Positions 25,780-34,229 of a stretch of DNA of 40,005 nucleotides are shown in pieces. Every line of letters starts with the position of its first letter. The stretch's first letter is position 1. Location: the NCBI GenBank assembly GCA_021809525.1, contig JAKAYU010000007.1, forward strand, positions 1 through 40,005, in the 5' to 3' direction. Both the position numbers and the translations under genes were made by a program. The notes under the pieces are model-generated. The model did no database searches. It had not been told where the DNA came from and worked only from the letters and a program-made list of their open reading frames with translations. The stretch is from Pseudomonadota bacterium (GTDB lineage Bacteria; Pseudomonadota; Gammaproteobacteria; Steroidobacterales; Steroidobacteraceae).

Positions 25780-27646
25780 CAGCGCGGCCGCGGGCGCGGC
25801 CGAGCGCAAGGAGCTGCTGCGCTTTCTCACCTGCGGCTCGGTCGATGACGGCAAATCGACGCTGATCGGCCGGCTGCTCTATGACACGCAGCTCGTGCTG
25901 GACGATCAGCTCGCGGCGCTCGAGCGCGACAGCCGCAAGCACGGCACGACGGGCGAGGATCTCGATCTGGCGCTGCTCGTCGACGGACTGCAGGCCGAGC
26001 GCGAGCAGGGCATCACCATCGACGTCGCCTACCGGTTCTTCGCCACGCCGCGCCGCTCGTTTATCGTGGCCGACACCCCGGGCCACGAGCAGTACACGCG
26101 CAACATGGCCACCGGGGCCTCGAACAGCCAGGCGGCGGTGATCCTGATCGATGCGCGCAAGGGCGTGCTCACCCAGACGCGCCGGCACAGCTACATCTGC
26201 GCGCTGCTCGGCATCAAGCACGTGGTGCTCGCGGTCAACAAGATCGACCTGGTGGATTTCTCCGGCGAGCGCTTCCACCGCATCGTCGCCGATTACCTCG
26301 GATTCGCCGAGCCGCTGAAGTTGCGCTCCATCACCAGCATTCCACTCTCGGCGCGCTTCGGCGACAACGTGATCCGCCGCTCCGAGCGCACCGGCTGGTA
26401 CGAGGGGCCGACGCTGATCGAGCACCTCGAGGCGCTCGATGTCAGCGAGGAACTCGCCGGTAAGCCGCTGCGCTTCCCGGTGCAGTGGGTGAACCGGCCG
26501 GACCTCGACTTCCGCGGCTTCGCCGGCACGGTCGCCTCGGGCGTGGTGCGCCCGGGCGACAGGGTCGTGGTGGCCGAGTCCGGGCGCGAGAGCCGGGTGG
26601 AACGCATCGTCACGGCCGACGGGGATTTGTCCGAGGCCCGAGCCGGCGATGCGGTCACTCTGACGCTCACGGACGAAGTGGACGTGGCGAGAGGAGACGT
26701 GCTCGCGCATGCGGATGCCCGCCCGGAAGTGGTCGATCAGTTCGCCGCCGATGTGCTGTGGATGAGCGAGGAGCCGATGCTGCCGGGACGCTCCTATCTG
26801 ATGCGCATCGGCACGCGCTACGTGCCGGCGCGCATCACGAGCCTGAAGCACAAGACGGACGTCAATACCCTCGAGCACATTGCGGCCAAGACGCTCGGCC
26901 TGAACGAGATTGGCTCGTGCAACCTCTCCACCGCGACGCCCGTCGCCTTCGATCCGTATGCCGAGAACCGGGCGACGGGCGCATTCGTGCTCATCGACCG
27001 CTTCACCAACGCCACCGCTGGCGCCGGCATGATCAGTTTCGGGCTGCGCCGCGCCACCAACATCCACAGGCAGGCGCTGCTCGTCGATAAATCCGCGCGG
27101 GTGCGCTTGAACGGGCACCGGCCGGCGATTCTGTGGTTCACGGGCCTGTCCGGCTCCGGCAAGAGCACCATCGCCAACATCGTCGAGCGCGAGCTGCACG
27201 CGCTCGGCGCGCATACCTACATGCTCGATGGTGACAACGTCCGCCACGGGCTGAACCGCGATCTGGGCTTCACCGACGCCGACCGAGTCGAGAACATCCG
27301 CCGGGTCGGGGAGGTGGCCAAGCTCTTCGTCGACGCCGGGGCGATCGTGCTGTGCTCGTTCATCTCGCCGTTTCGCGCCGAGCGGCGCATGGTGCGCGAG
27401 CTGGTTGCGGCGCAGGAGTTCATCGAGGTCTTCGTCGACACGTCGCTCGAGGAGTGCAAGCGGCGCGATCCGAAGGGGCTGTACGCGCGCGCGCTCGAGG
27501 GCAAGATCAAGAACTTCACCGGCATCGACTCGCCGTACGAGCCGCCGGAGGAGCCGGAGATCGTGCTCGGCAGGAGCCCGCTCGCTCCCGAGGAGGAAGC
27601 GCGGCGGGTGCTCGAGGCGCTCAAGGCGCGGCAGATCATCGGCTGA
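25763..27646 (+). CDS. cysNC: Bifunctional sulfate adenylyltransferase subunit 1 / APS kinase CysNC
   Basis: A 627-residue fusion. Residues 1 to about 445 are the CysN GTPase, which powers APS formation by CysD: P-loop GSVDDGKST near 25-33, Asp-Thr-Pro-Gly-His near 104, Asn-Lys-Ile-Asp near 158, then two beta-barrel domains. Residues from about 450 are CysC APS kinase with its own P-loop Gly-Leu-Ser-Gly-Ser-Gly-Lys-Ser-Thr, and Asp-Gly-Asp-Asn-Val-Arg. It gives PAPS, the substrate of PAPS reductase or sulfotransferases. The fused form is common in proteobacteria and in nodPQ. The GTG start at 25763 lies inside the 3' end of cysD. No cysH, cysI or cysJ is in the window. A perfect hairpin follows the stop. 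Confidence 0.95.
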   Translation: MTDTSDSAAAGAAERKELLRFLTCGSVDDGKSTLIGRLLYDTQLVLDDQLAALERDSRKHGTTGEDLDLALLVDGLQAEREQGITIDVAYRFFATPRRSFIVADTPGHEQYTRNMATGASNSQAAVILIDARKGVLTQTRRHSYICALLGIKHVVLAVNKIDLVDFSGERFHRIVADYLGFAEPLKLRSITSIPLSARFGDNVIRRSERTGWYEGPTLIEHLEALDVSEELAGKPLRFPVQWVNRPDLDFRGFAGTVASGVVRPGDRVVVAESGRESRVERIVTADGDLSEARAGDAVTLTLTDEVDVARGDVLAHADARPEVVDQFAADVLWMSEEPMLPGRSYLMRIGTRYVPARITSLKHKTDVNTLEHIAAKTLGLNEIGSCNLSTATPVAFDPYAENRATGAFVLIDRFTNATAGAGMISFGLRRATNIHRQALLVDKSARVRLNGHRPAILWFTGLSGSGKSTIANIVERELHALGAHTYMLDGDNVRHGLNRDLGFTDADRVENIRRVGEVAKLFVDAGAIVLCSFISPFRAERRMVRELVAAQEFIEVFVDTSLEECKRRDPKGLYARALEGKIKNFTGIDSPYEPPEEPEIVLGRSPLAPEEEARRVLEALKARQIIG

Positions 27647-27657
27647 GCGCTTCCCCG

Positions 27658-27688
27658 GGCGAGCGAGGCTCGATTAGCCTCGCTCGCC
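27658..27688 (+). terminator. Perfect hairpin after cysNC
   Basis: A 13-bp perfect stem (27658-27670 with 27676-27688) and a 5-nt loop, starting 12 nt after the cysNC stop. The bases after it are GC-rich (CGCGTTACC), so a classic U-run is missing, but the strength and position suggest the operon's transcript end. Confidence 0.55.
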
Positions 27689-27726
27689 GCGTTACCATCG
27701 CGCGACCCGGTGCGTTGGGAGATGTT

Positions 27727-29790
27727 GTGCCGACCCATTATCTGCGCGAGCGCGATGTCGCCGTGCTCGAAATCGACAATCCGCCGGTCAACGCGCTCAG
27801 CCTCGAGGTGCGCACCGGACTCATCGCGGGCCTGGAGCGGGCGGCGGGCGATGCGGCCGTCAAGGCGGTGGTGATCGCCGGCGCCGGCGGCAGTTTTCCC
27901 GCCGGCGCCGACATCAACGAGATCGCCTCCGGCGTGGCATTCCAACCACCCATCCTGCTCGATGTGATCGCTCGTCTGGAGTCCCTCGGCAAACCGACGG
28001 TCGCGGCGATCGAAGGGCTCGCGCTCGGCGGGGGCTTCGAGCTCGCGCTTGCCTGCCACGCGCGCATCGGCGCACCGGCCGCGCGGGTCGGGCTGCCGGA
28101 AGTCAAACTCGGGCTGATCCCTGGCTCTGGGGGCACTCAGCGCTTCACGCGCCTCGCGGGACCGGAAGCGGCGCTCGAGGCGATCACCTCGGGGGAGCAG
28201 CTGAGCGCCTCGCGCGCCCTGAGGCTCGGGCTGATTGATGCGCTCGCCGCCGAGGTGCCGAGCGCTGCCATCGAGTGTGCCCGGCGGCTCGCCGCCGAGG
28301 GTGCCCCGCCGCCTGCGAGCGAGCGCATGCAGAAGATCACCGGCGTCGACCCGCAGCTCTTTATGCGCTGGCGCGCCGCGCACGAGTGGAAGTTTCGCGG
28401 GCAGCTCGCGCCTTGGCGCATCGTCGATGCGATCGAGGCGGCTTGCACGCGCGGGCGCGAGGAGGCTTTCCAACTCGAGCGCCAGTACTATCTGCAGTGC
28501 CGCGAGAGTCCGCAGCGCAAGGCGCTGATGCACGTGTTTCATGCCGAGCGCGCCGCGCGCAGGATTCCCGACGTGAGCGCGGAGGTCGAGCCGCTGCCGA
28601 TCCGGCGCGCCGGGGTGGTCGGCGCCGGGACCATGGGCGCGGGCATCGCGATCTGCTTCGCCAGCGCCGGCATCCCGGTGACGCTGCTTGATGTGTCCCC
28701 GGCGGCGCTCGAGAGCGCGCGTGCGCGCATCCGTGAGCTCTACGGCCAGAGCGTCGAGCGCGGCAAGCTCACGGCCGAGCAGGCCGATGCCGCATTTGAG
28801 CGTATCAGCACGGCGAGTCGCTATGAGGCGCTCGGGGAAGTGGACATCGCGATCGAGGCGGTGTTCGAGGATCCGGCGCTCAAGCGCGAGGTGTTCGAGC
28901 AGCTCGACCGCAGCACCCCGCCGCACGCCATCCTCGCCAGCAACACCTCGACGCTCGACATCGATCGACTCGCGGCGGCGACCGGCCGGCCGCAGCAGGT
29001 GGTCGGCACGCACTTCTTCAGTCCGGCGCACGTCATGAAGCTGATGGAGAACGTGCGCGGGGCGGCGAGTTCGCCGCAGACGCTGCTCACCGTGATGGCG
29101 CTCGCGCGGCGACTGGGGAAGATTCCGGTGCTCGCCGGCAACTGCGACGGATTCATCGGCAATCGCATGCTGCAGTACTACGGGGCGGAGGCCGAGCGGC
29201 TGCTCGAGGAGGGCGCGACACCCGAGCAGGTCGACGGCGCCATCGAGGCATTCGGCTTCGCCATGGGGCCGCTCGCGATGCGCGATCTGGCCGGCAACGA
29301 TGTCGGCTGGGCGATCCGCCGCAACCGCACACTGCCGCCCGATGAGCGCTGGTCGCCGATCCTGCAGCGCATGGCCGAGCAGGGCCGCCTCGGCCGCAAG
29401 AGCGGGCAGGGCTTCTATCGTTACGAGGGCGGCAAGCGGCGCCACAATCCCGAGGCGCTGGCGCTGATCGAGGCGGTTTCGCGCGAGCTGCGCATCGAGC
29501 GGCGCCCCATCGGGGAGGAGGAGATTCTCGCGCGGCTGCTGCATCCGCTCGTCAACGAAGGGGCGAAGATCCTCGCCGAGGGCATCGCCAGCCGCTCCGG
29601 GGACATCGATGTCGTGTACATCCACGGGTACGGATTTCCGCCCTACAAGGGCGGTCCGATGTTCTGGGCGGAACAGGACGGGCTCGAGAAGGTCATCGCG
29701 ACGATGGAGCGGCTTGCCCCGAGCCACGGGATGCGGTGGCAGCCCGCGCCGCGGCTGATCGAGGCGGCCAGGCGGGGCCGCTGGAGCTGA
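27727..29790 (+). CDS. Multifunctional enoyl-CoA hydratase / 3-hydroxyacyl-CoA dehydrogenase (hydratase first)
   Basis: A 687-residue beta-oxidation enzyme related to FadB/FadJ and to peroxisomal bifunctional enzyme. Residues 1 to about 190 are a crotonase domain with Gly-Gly-Gly-Phe-Glu and Leu-Pro-Glu-Val, so both catalytic Glu are kept. From about 295, Gly-Ala-Gly-Thr-Met-Gly-Ala-Gly starts the NAD domain, with the catalytic His in His-Phe-Phe-Ser-Pro-Ala-His. Two C-terminal dehydrogenase domains follow. It hydrates trans-2-enoyl-CoA and oxidises the 3-hydroxy product. The GTG at 27727 is chosen because GGGAG lies five bases upstream; the frame is open to 27352, but the extension overlaps cysNC. 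It is shorter than E. coli FadB (729). The TetR gene follows. Confidence 0.9.
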   Translation: MPTHYLRERDVAVLEIDNPPVNALSLEVRTGLIAGLERAAGDAAVKAVVIAGAGGSFPAGADINEIASGVAFQPPILLDVIARLESLGKPTVAAIEGLALGGGFELALACHARIGAPAARVGLPEVKLGLIPGSGGTQRFTRLAGPEAALEAITSGEQLSASRALRLGLIDALAAEVPSAAIECARRLAAEGAPPPASERMQKITGVDPQLFMRWRAAHEWKFRGQLAPWRIVDAIEAACTRGREEAFQLERQYYLQCRESPQRKALMHVFHAERAARRIPDVSAEVEPLPIRRAGVVGAGTMGAGIAICFASAGIPVTLLDVSPAALESARARIRELYGQSVERGKLTAEQADAAFERISTASRYEALGEVDIAIEAVFEDPALKREVFEQLDRSTPPHAILASNTSTLDIDRLAAATGRPQQVVGTHFFSPAHVMKLMENVRGAASSPQTLLTVMALARRLGKIPVLAGNCDGFIGNRMLQYYGAEAERLLEEGATPEQVDGAIEAFGFAMGPLAMRDLAGNDVGWAIRRNRTLPPDERWSPILQRMAEQGRLGRKSGQGFYRYEGGKRRHNPEALALIEAVSRELRIERRPIGEEEILARLLHPLVNEGAKILAEGIASRSGDIDVVYIHGYGFPPYKGGPMFWAEQDGLEKVIATMERLAPSHGMRWQPAPRLIEAARRGRWS

Positions 29791-29804
29791 AGGGGAGACA
29801 CGGC

Positions 29805-29833
29805 TTGACCGCGAAATAAAATAAATGTACGTT
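29805..29833 (+). promoter_or_regulatory. Candidate sigma-70 promoter of the TetR gene
   Basis: TTGACC (29805-29810) matches the -35 consensus at five of six positions. TACGTT (29828-29833), 17 nt further on, is a weak -10. The whole patch is AT-rich against the surrounding GC. The operator candidate begins 2 nt after it, so repression by the encoded regulator would be natural. Confidence 0.4.
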
Positions 29834-29834
29834 T

Positions 29835-29848
29835 AAAACGAGTGTTTG
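29835..29848. promoter_or_regulatory. PsrA-like operator candidate
   Basis: AAAACGAGTGTTTG is an imperfect palindrome, AAAAC-N4-GTTTG, close to the Pseudomonas PsrA consensus of (G/C)AAAC-N2-4-GTTT(G/C). It overlaps a smaller palindrome, CGTTTAAAACG (29830-29840). It lies 4 nt before the GTG of the TetR gene, downstream of a promoter candidate, where a repressor would block transcription. The match to the PsrA consensus is from memory, not a search. Confidence 0.5.
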
Positions 29849-29852
29849 AGTT

Positions 29853-30560
29853 GTGGAACCCGTGAAGTCCTCCTCCGTGTCCAGCGACGCCCACCCTGAG
29901 CCGAAGTACTCCGAGACCGCCACGCGGATCCTCGATGCGGCCGAAGGGTTGTTCGTCGAGCTCGGCCTGGAGGCGACCTCGCTGCGCCAGATCACGCAGC
30001 AGGCCGGGGTCAACCTGGCGGCGGTGAACTATCACTTCCGCTCCAAGGATGCGCTGTTCGAAGCGGTGTTCGCGCGCCGCTTCGCGCCGTGGGCCCGGGA
30101 GTGTCTGTGCGAGCTCGATGCGCTCGAGGCCAACGTTGCCAGTGGCAAGGCGGCTCTCGATGTCGAGGCGGTGGTGATGTGCTACGTGCGCCCGGCGCTC
30201 GCGCTCTCGAAGGATCCCTCCCGCGGCGGGGCGGTGTTCGTGCGGCTGTTCTCGCGAGTGTTGGTGGAGAATCACCGCCAGCTGCGCGAGACGCTCTCAC
30301 GCGAGTGGGGACACCTGGTCACGCGCTACAGCGCCGCGCTCGGCCGCGCATTGCCGCGGCTCTCGAGCGAGGAGGTGGCCTGGCGGCTGCACCTCGGCTT
30401 CAGCGTAATGTTTCATGCGTTTGCCGGCAACGACATCCTCAAACTCTTCGGTCGCTCGGCCGTGTCGGCGCGCGACCCGGACTTGATCGTCAAGCATATG
30501 GTTCCGTTCGTCGTGGCGGGCATGAGCGCCGCAGCGAACGGCAAGCCTGCCGCAGGCTGA
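29853..30560 (+). CDS. TetR family regulator, probably of beta-oxidation (PsrA-like)
   Basis: A 235-residue TetR regulator. The helix-turn-helix is at about 20-70: Arg-Ile-Leu-Asp-Ala-Ala-Glu, then Thr-Ser-Leu-Arg-Gln-Ile-Thr-Gln-Gln-Ala-Gly-Val and Val-Asn-Tyr-His-Phe-Arg-Ser-Lys. That recognition helix is shared with PsrA-type acyl-CoA-responsive repressors, which bind long-chain fatty acids and then release beta-oxidation genes. The ligand domain has the Phe-Val-Arg-Leu-Phe-Ser-Arg stretch also seen in that group. The GTG at 29853 is used here; a second GTG at 29865 is possible. It sits between two multifunctional beta-oxidation genes. An upstream palindrome resembles a PsrA site. Control of the block is inferred. 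Confidence 0.82.
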   Translation: MEPVKSSSVSSDAHPEPKYSETATRILDAAEGLFVELGLEATSLRQITQQAGVNLAAVNYHFRSKDALFEAVFARRFAPWARECLCELDALEANVASGKAALDVEAVVMCYVRPALALSKDPSRGGAVFVRLFSRVLVENHRQLRETLSREWGHLVTRYSAALGRALPRLSSEEVAWRLHLGFSVMFHAFAGNDILKLFGRSAVSARDPDLIVKHMVPFVVAGMSAAANGKPAAG

Positions 30561-30619
30561 GCGCGCGGCAGGCATCGTGAGCGGTCCGCCGGGTTCGGGC
30601 CGCGACAGCAGGGGAAGTC

Positions 30620-32989
30620 ATGTCTGAGACGAATTTCATCATCCGCAAGGTGGCCGTGCTCGGGGCAGGCGTGATGGGCGCGCAGATCGCCGCCCATCTG
30701 GTCAATGCCGGGGTGCCGACCGTTCTTTTCGATCTGCCGGACCCCGAGGGCGGCAGCGGCATCGTCACCAGAGCCATCGCGGCGCTGCGTAAGCAGCAGC
30801 CCGCGCCGCTCGCCGCGGGCGGCCTGGAGGCATTCATCGAGCCGGCCAACTATACGCAGGATCTTGGTCGGCTCGCCGAGTGCGATCTGGTGATCGAGGC
30901 CATCGCCGAGCGGCTCGACTGGAAGCGCGAGCTGTACCACAAGGTCGCCCCCGCGCTCGGCGCCGGGGCGATCTTCGCCACCAATACCTCGGGACTGTCG
31001 ATCGAGGCGCTCGCCGAGGCCTGCCCGGCGGCATTGCGGGCGCGCTTCTGCGGGGTGCATTTCTTCAATCCGCCGCGCTACATGCACCTTGCCGAGCTCA
31101 TTCCATGCCGCGCCTGCGAGGCGCAGCTGCTCGATCAGCTCGAGACCTTCCTCGTCACCACGCTCGGCAAGGGCGTGATCCGCGCCAAGGACACGCCGAA
31201 CTTCATCGCCAACCGCGTCGGGGTGTTCTCGATGCTGGCCACGCTGGCCAATGCGGCCAAGTACAACCTGCGCTTCGATGTGGTCGACGATCTGACCGGC
31301 CCGAAGCTTGGCCGGCCGAAGTCCGCCACGTTCCGCACCGCGGATGTGGTCGGCCTAGACACCTTCGCGCACGTCGTGCGCACCATGCGCGAGGGTCTGC
31401 CGAAGGATCCCTGGCACGGGTTGTATGCCGCGCCGCCGTGGCTCGAGAAGCTGATCGCCGCCGGCGCGCTCGGGGCGAAGAGCAAGAGCGGCATCTATCA
31501 GAAGAAGGGCCGCGATCTGCTCGTGCTCGATCCGGCGAGCGGCAGGCACGTGCCGGCCGGCGAGCAGGCCGATGCCTCGGTGCTTGAGATTCTGAAGATA
31601 GCGGACGTGGCCGAGCGGTTCTCAGCGCTGCGCGCGAGCGCGCATCCGCAGGCGAAGTTCCTCTGGGCCTCCTTGCGCGACACCTTCCATTACGTGGCCT
31701 ATCACCTCTCGGACATCGCCCATTCGGCGCGCGACATCGATCTCGCCATGCGCTGGGGCTTTGGCTGGCAACGCGGGCCGTTTGAGCTGTGGCAGGCCGC
31801 CGGCTGGTCGCGCGTGGCCGAGTGGATCGAGGCGGACATGCGCGCCGGTGAGACGCTCTCGCAGGCTGCGCTGCCGCAGTGGGTGCGCGAGGCCGGACGC
31901 ACCGGCGTGCACTGCCCGGACGGCTCGTACGATGCGGGCGGCAAGCGCCTGGTGCGCCGCTCGCAGCTGCCGGTGTACCGACGGCAGCTCGCGCCTGCTG
32001 CGCTCATCGGCGAGCGGCGCGACCTCGGCGAGACGGTCTACGAGAACCCGGCCGTGCGGGCCTTCACGAGCGGCGATGGTGTGCTGGTCGCCTCCTTCAA
32101 GACCAAGGCGCACTCGATCAGTCCGGAGGCGCTCGAGGGGCTGAACCAGGCCATCGATCTGGCCGAGCAGCGCTTCCGGGCGCTGGTCATCTGGCAGAGC
32201 GAGCCGCCGTTCTCGGTCGGGGCGAATCTCGAGGCGCTGCGTCCGGCGCTCGCCGCCGGTGACTGGGCCACCATCGGGTCGGTCATCGCCCGGTTTCAGA
32301 GCACCTCGATGCGTCTGCGCTACAGTCTCATTCCAACGGTCGCGGCCACCGAGGGCTATGTGTTCGGCGGCGGCTGCGAGTTCGTCATGCACTGCGACCG
32401 GGTCGTGGCGGCGCTCGAGTCGTACGTCGGCCTGGTGGAGGTCGGTGTCGGACTGCTGCCGGGCGGCGGTGGCTGCAAGGAGCTCGCGCGCCGCGCCGCA
32501 CGCGAGAGCCGCGGCGATCTGCTTGCGGCGCTGAAGGATTACTACATGGCGGTCGCCACTGCGAAGGTCGCCGGCAGCGGCATCGAGGCGCGCCAGATCG
32601 GTTATCTGCGCGAGAGCGACGTGGTGGTGTTCAACGCCGATGAACTGCTCTACGTCGCCAAACAGCAGGCGCTCGCCCTGGCCGAGAGCGGCTACCGCCC
32701 CCCGCTTGCCGGCGCGCGCTTCCCGGTCGCCGGCCGCACCGGCGCGGCTTCGATCAAAGCGCAGCTGGTGAATCTGCTCGAGGGGCATTTCATCAGTCCG
32801 TACGACTTTGAAATCGGCTCGCGCATCGCCGAGGTGATGACCGGCGGTGAGCTCGAGGCGGGCACCGAGGTCGATGAGTCGTGGATCCTCGCCCTCGAGC
32901 GGCGGCACTTCGTCGAGCTGCTGAAAAACCCCAAGACCCAGGAGCGCATCGTGCATACGCTCAAGACCGGCAAGCCGCTGCGCAATTGA
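30620..32989 (+). CDS. fadN: 3-hydroxyacyl-CoA dehydrogenase / enoyl-CoA hydratase (dehydrogenase first, FadN-like)
   Basis: A 789-residue beta-oxidation enzyme with domain order opposite to FadB. It starts with the NAD motif Gly-Ala-Gly-Val-Met-Gly-Ala-Gln (about 15-22). His in Val-His-Phe-Phe-Asn-Pro-Pro is the catalytic base, and Asn-Phe-Ile-Ala-Asn-Arg-Val-Gly begins the dehydrogenase C-domain. The crotonase domain begins near 485, with Gly-Gly-Gly-Cys-Glu and Val-Gly-Leu-Val-Glu, so both hydratase Glu are present. Length and order match Bacillus FadN and its proteobacterial relatives, where a thiolase gene follows, as it does here 21 nt downstream. AGGGGA supports the ATG at 30620. Long-chain acyl-CoA degradation is likely. 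An acyl-CoA dehydrogenase is not in the window. Confidence 0.9.
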   Translation: MSETNFIIRKVAVLGAGVMGAQIAAHLVNAGVPTVLFDLPDPEGGSGIVTRAIAALRKQQPAPLAAGGLEAFIEPANYTQDLGRLAECDLVIEAIAERLDWKRELYHKVAPALGAGAIFATNTSGLSIEALAEACPAALRARFCGVHFFNPPRYMHLAELIPCRACEAQLLDQLETFLVTTLGKGVIRAKDTPNFIANRVGVFSMLATLANAAKYNLRFDVVDDLTGPKLGRPKSATFRTADVVGLDTFAHVVRTMREGLPKDPWHGLYAAPPWLEKLIAAGALGAKSKSGIYQKKGRDLLVLDPASGRHVPAGEQADASVLEILKIADVAERFSALRASAHPQAKFLWASLRDTFHYVAYHLSDIAHSARDIDLAMRWGFGWQRGPFELWQAAGWSRVAEWIEADMRAGETLSQAALPQWVREAGRTGVHCPDGSYDAGGKRLVRRSQLPVYRRQLAPAALIGERRDLGETVYENPAVRAFTSGDGVLVASFKTKAHSISPEALEGLNQAIDLAEQRFRALVIWQSEPPFSVGANLEALRPALAAGDWATIGSVIARFQSTSMRLRYSLIPTVAATEGYVFGGGCEFVMHCDRVVAALESYVGLVEVGVGLLPGGGGCKELARRAARESRGDLLAALKDYYMAVATAKVAGSGIEARQIGYLRESDVVVFNADELLYVAKQQALALAESGYRPPLAGARFPVAGRTGAASIKAQLVNLLEGHFISPYDFEIGSRIAEVMTGGELEAGTEVDESWILALERRHFVELLKNPKTQERIVHTLKTGKPLRN

Positions 32990-33010
32990 GCGGCACGGGA
33001 GATAACCGTC

Positions 33011-34213
33011 ATGACGAAACAGATTCAAGACGCCTACATCGTGGCCGCGACCCGCACGCCGGTCGGCAAGGCGCCGCGCGGCATGCTGCGCCAGGTGCGC
33101 CCGGATGACCTGCTCGTTCACGCGCTGGTGAGCGCGCTCGCGCAGACGCCGGCGATCGAGCCGGCTCTGGTCGAGGACGTGGTGGTCGGCTGCGCCTTTC
33201 CCGAAGCCGAGCAGGGGTTGAACATGGCCCGCGTCGCGGCGCTGCTCGCCGGGCTGCCCGACACGGTGCCCGGCGTCACAGTCAACCGCTACTGCTCCTC
33301 GGGGCTGAATGCGGTGCAGATCGCGGCCGACCGCATCCGCCTCGGCGAGGCCGACGTGGTGCTCGCCGGCGGCGCGGAGTCGATGTCGATGGTGCCGATG
33401 ATGGGCAACAAGGTCGCGGTCAACCCGCGGGTCTTCGAGCGTGAGGAGAACTACGCGATCGCCTATGGCATGGGCATCACGGCTGAGAAGGTTGCGCTCC
33501 AATGGCGCGTGTCGCGGGAGGACCAGGACGCGTTTGCGCTCGAGTCGCACCGCCGCGCGCTCGCGGCGCGGGCCGCTGGCGGCTTCAGCGCGGAGATCTC
33601 CCCGCTCGAGGTCACCTACCGGACGGCAGATCTGGCCGCCGGCGAGGTGCGCACCACCGTTAAGCGGCTGAGCGAAGACGAAGGGCCGCGCGCGGACACC
33701 TCGCTCGAGGCGCTCGCGAAGCTCAAGCCCGTCTTCGACGCCAAGGGCAGTGTCACCGCCGGCAACAGCTCGCAGACCTCGGACGGCGCAGGCGCGGTCG
33801 TGCTCGTGTCCGAGGCGGTGCTCAGGCGCTACAATCTGACTCCGCTCGCGCGCTACGTGACCTTCGCGGTCAAGGGCGTTCCGCCGGCGATCATGGGCAT
33901 CGGCCCGAAGGAGGCCGTGCCGGCCGCGCTGTCGCGTGCGGGACTGAAGCAGGATCGGCTCAAGTGGATCGAGCTCAACGAGGCCTTCGCCGCGCAGTCC
34001 CTCGCGGTGATCCGCGATCTTGAGCTCGATCCGGCGCGTGTCAATCCGCACGGCGGGGCCATCGCGCTCGGCCATCCGCTCGGGGCGACCGGCGCGATCC
34101 GCACGGCCACGCTGGTGCACGGCATGCGCCACAGGGGCGAGAAGGGCTACGGCATGGTCACCATGTGCATCGGCACGGGCATGGGGGCGGCGGGGATCTT
34201 CGAGGTGTTCTGA
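33011..34213 (+). CDS. fadA: Acetyl-CoA C-acyltransferase (FadA-type thiolase)
   Basis: A 400-residue degradative thiolase that completes the beta-oxidation cycle by cleaving 3-ketoacyl-CoA with CoA. Nucleophile Cys95 is in Val-Asn-Arg-Tyr-Cys-Ser-Ser-Gly. His is in Gly-Gly-Ala-Ile-Ala-Leu-Gly-His-Pro-Leu-Gly, and the C-terminal Cys in Val-Thr-Met-Cys-Ile-Gly-Thr-Gly. Leu-Asn-Glu-Ala-Phe-Ala-Ala-Gln gives the Asn-Glu-Ala-Phe motif. It is not the PcaF branch, unlike the other thiolase in the window. It follows the fadN-like gene by 21 nt, which is the fadN-fadA order known from Bacillus. It converges with an ABC permease gene 16 nt away. Confidence 0.92.
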   Translation: MTKQIQDAYIVAATRTPVGKAPRGMLRQVRPDDLLVHALVSALAQTPAIEPALVEDVVVGCAFPEAEQGLNMARVAALLAGLPDTVPGVTVNRYCSSGLNAVQIAADRIRLGEADVVLAGGAESMSMVPMMGNKVAVNPRVFEREENYAIAYGMGITAEKVALQWRVSREDQDAFALESHRRALAARAAGGFSAEISPLEVTYRTADLAAGEVRTTVKRLSEDEGPRADTSLEALAKLKPVFDAKGSVTAGNSSQTSDGAGAVVLVSEAVLRRYNLTPLARYVTFAVKGVPPAIMGIGPKEAVPAALSRAGLKQDRLKWIELNEAFAAQSLAVIRDLELDPARVNPHGGAIALGHPLGATGAIRTATLVHGMRHRGEKGYGMVTMCIGTGMGAAGIFEVF

Positions 34214-34229
34214 AGGGCCGTGCCTGCAC

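Noticed and set aside
27217-29727. Leftward open frame of 836 codons opposite the multifunctional beta-oxidation gene
   Set aside because: Shadow of two well-supported genes on the plus strand. Composition is that of antisense GC-rich coding DNA.
31622-34132. Leftward open frame of 836 codons opposite the fadN-like and fadA genes
   Set aside because: No recognisable domain, and it covers parts of two intact enzymes on the other strand.
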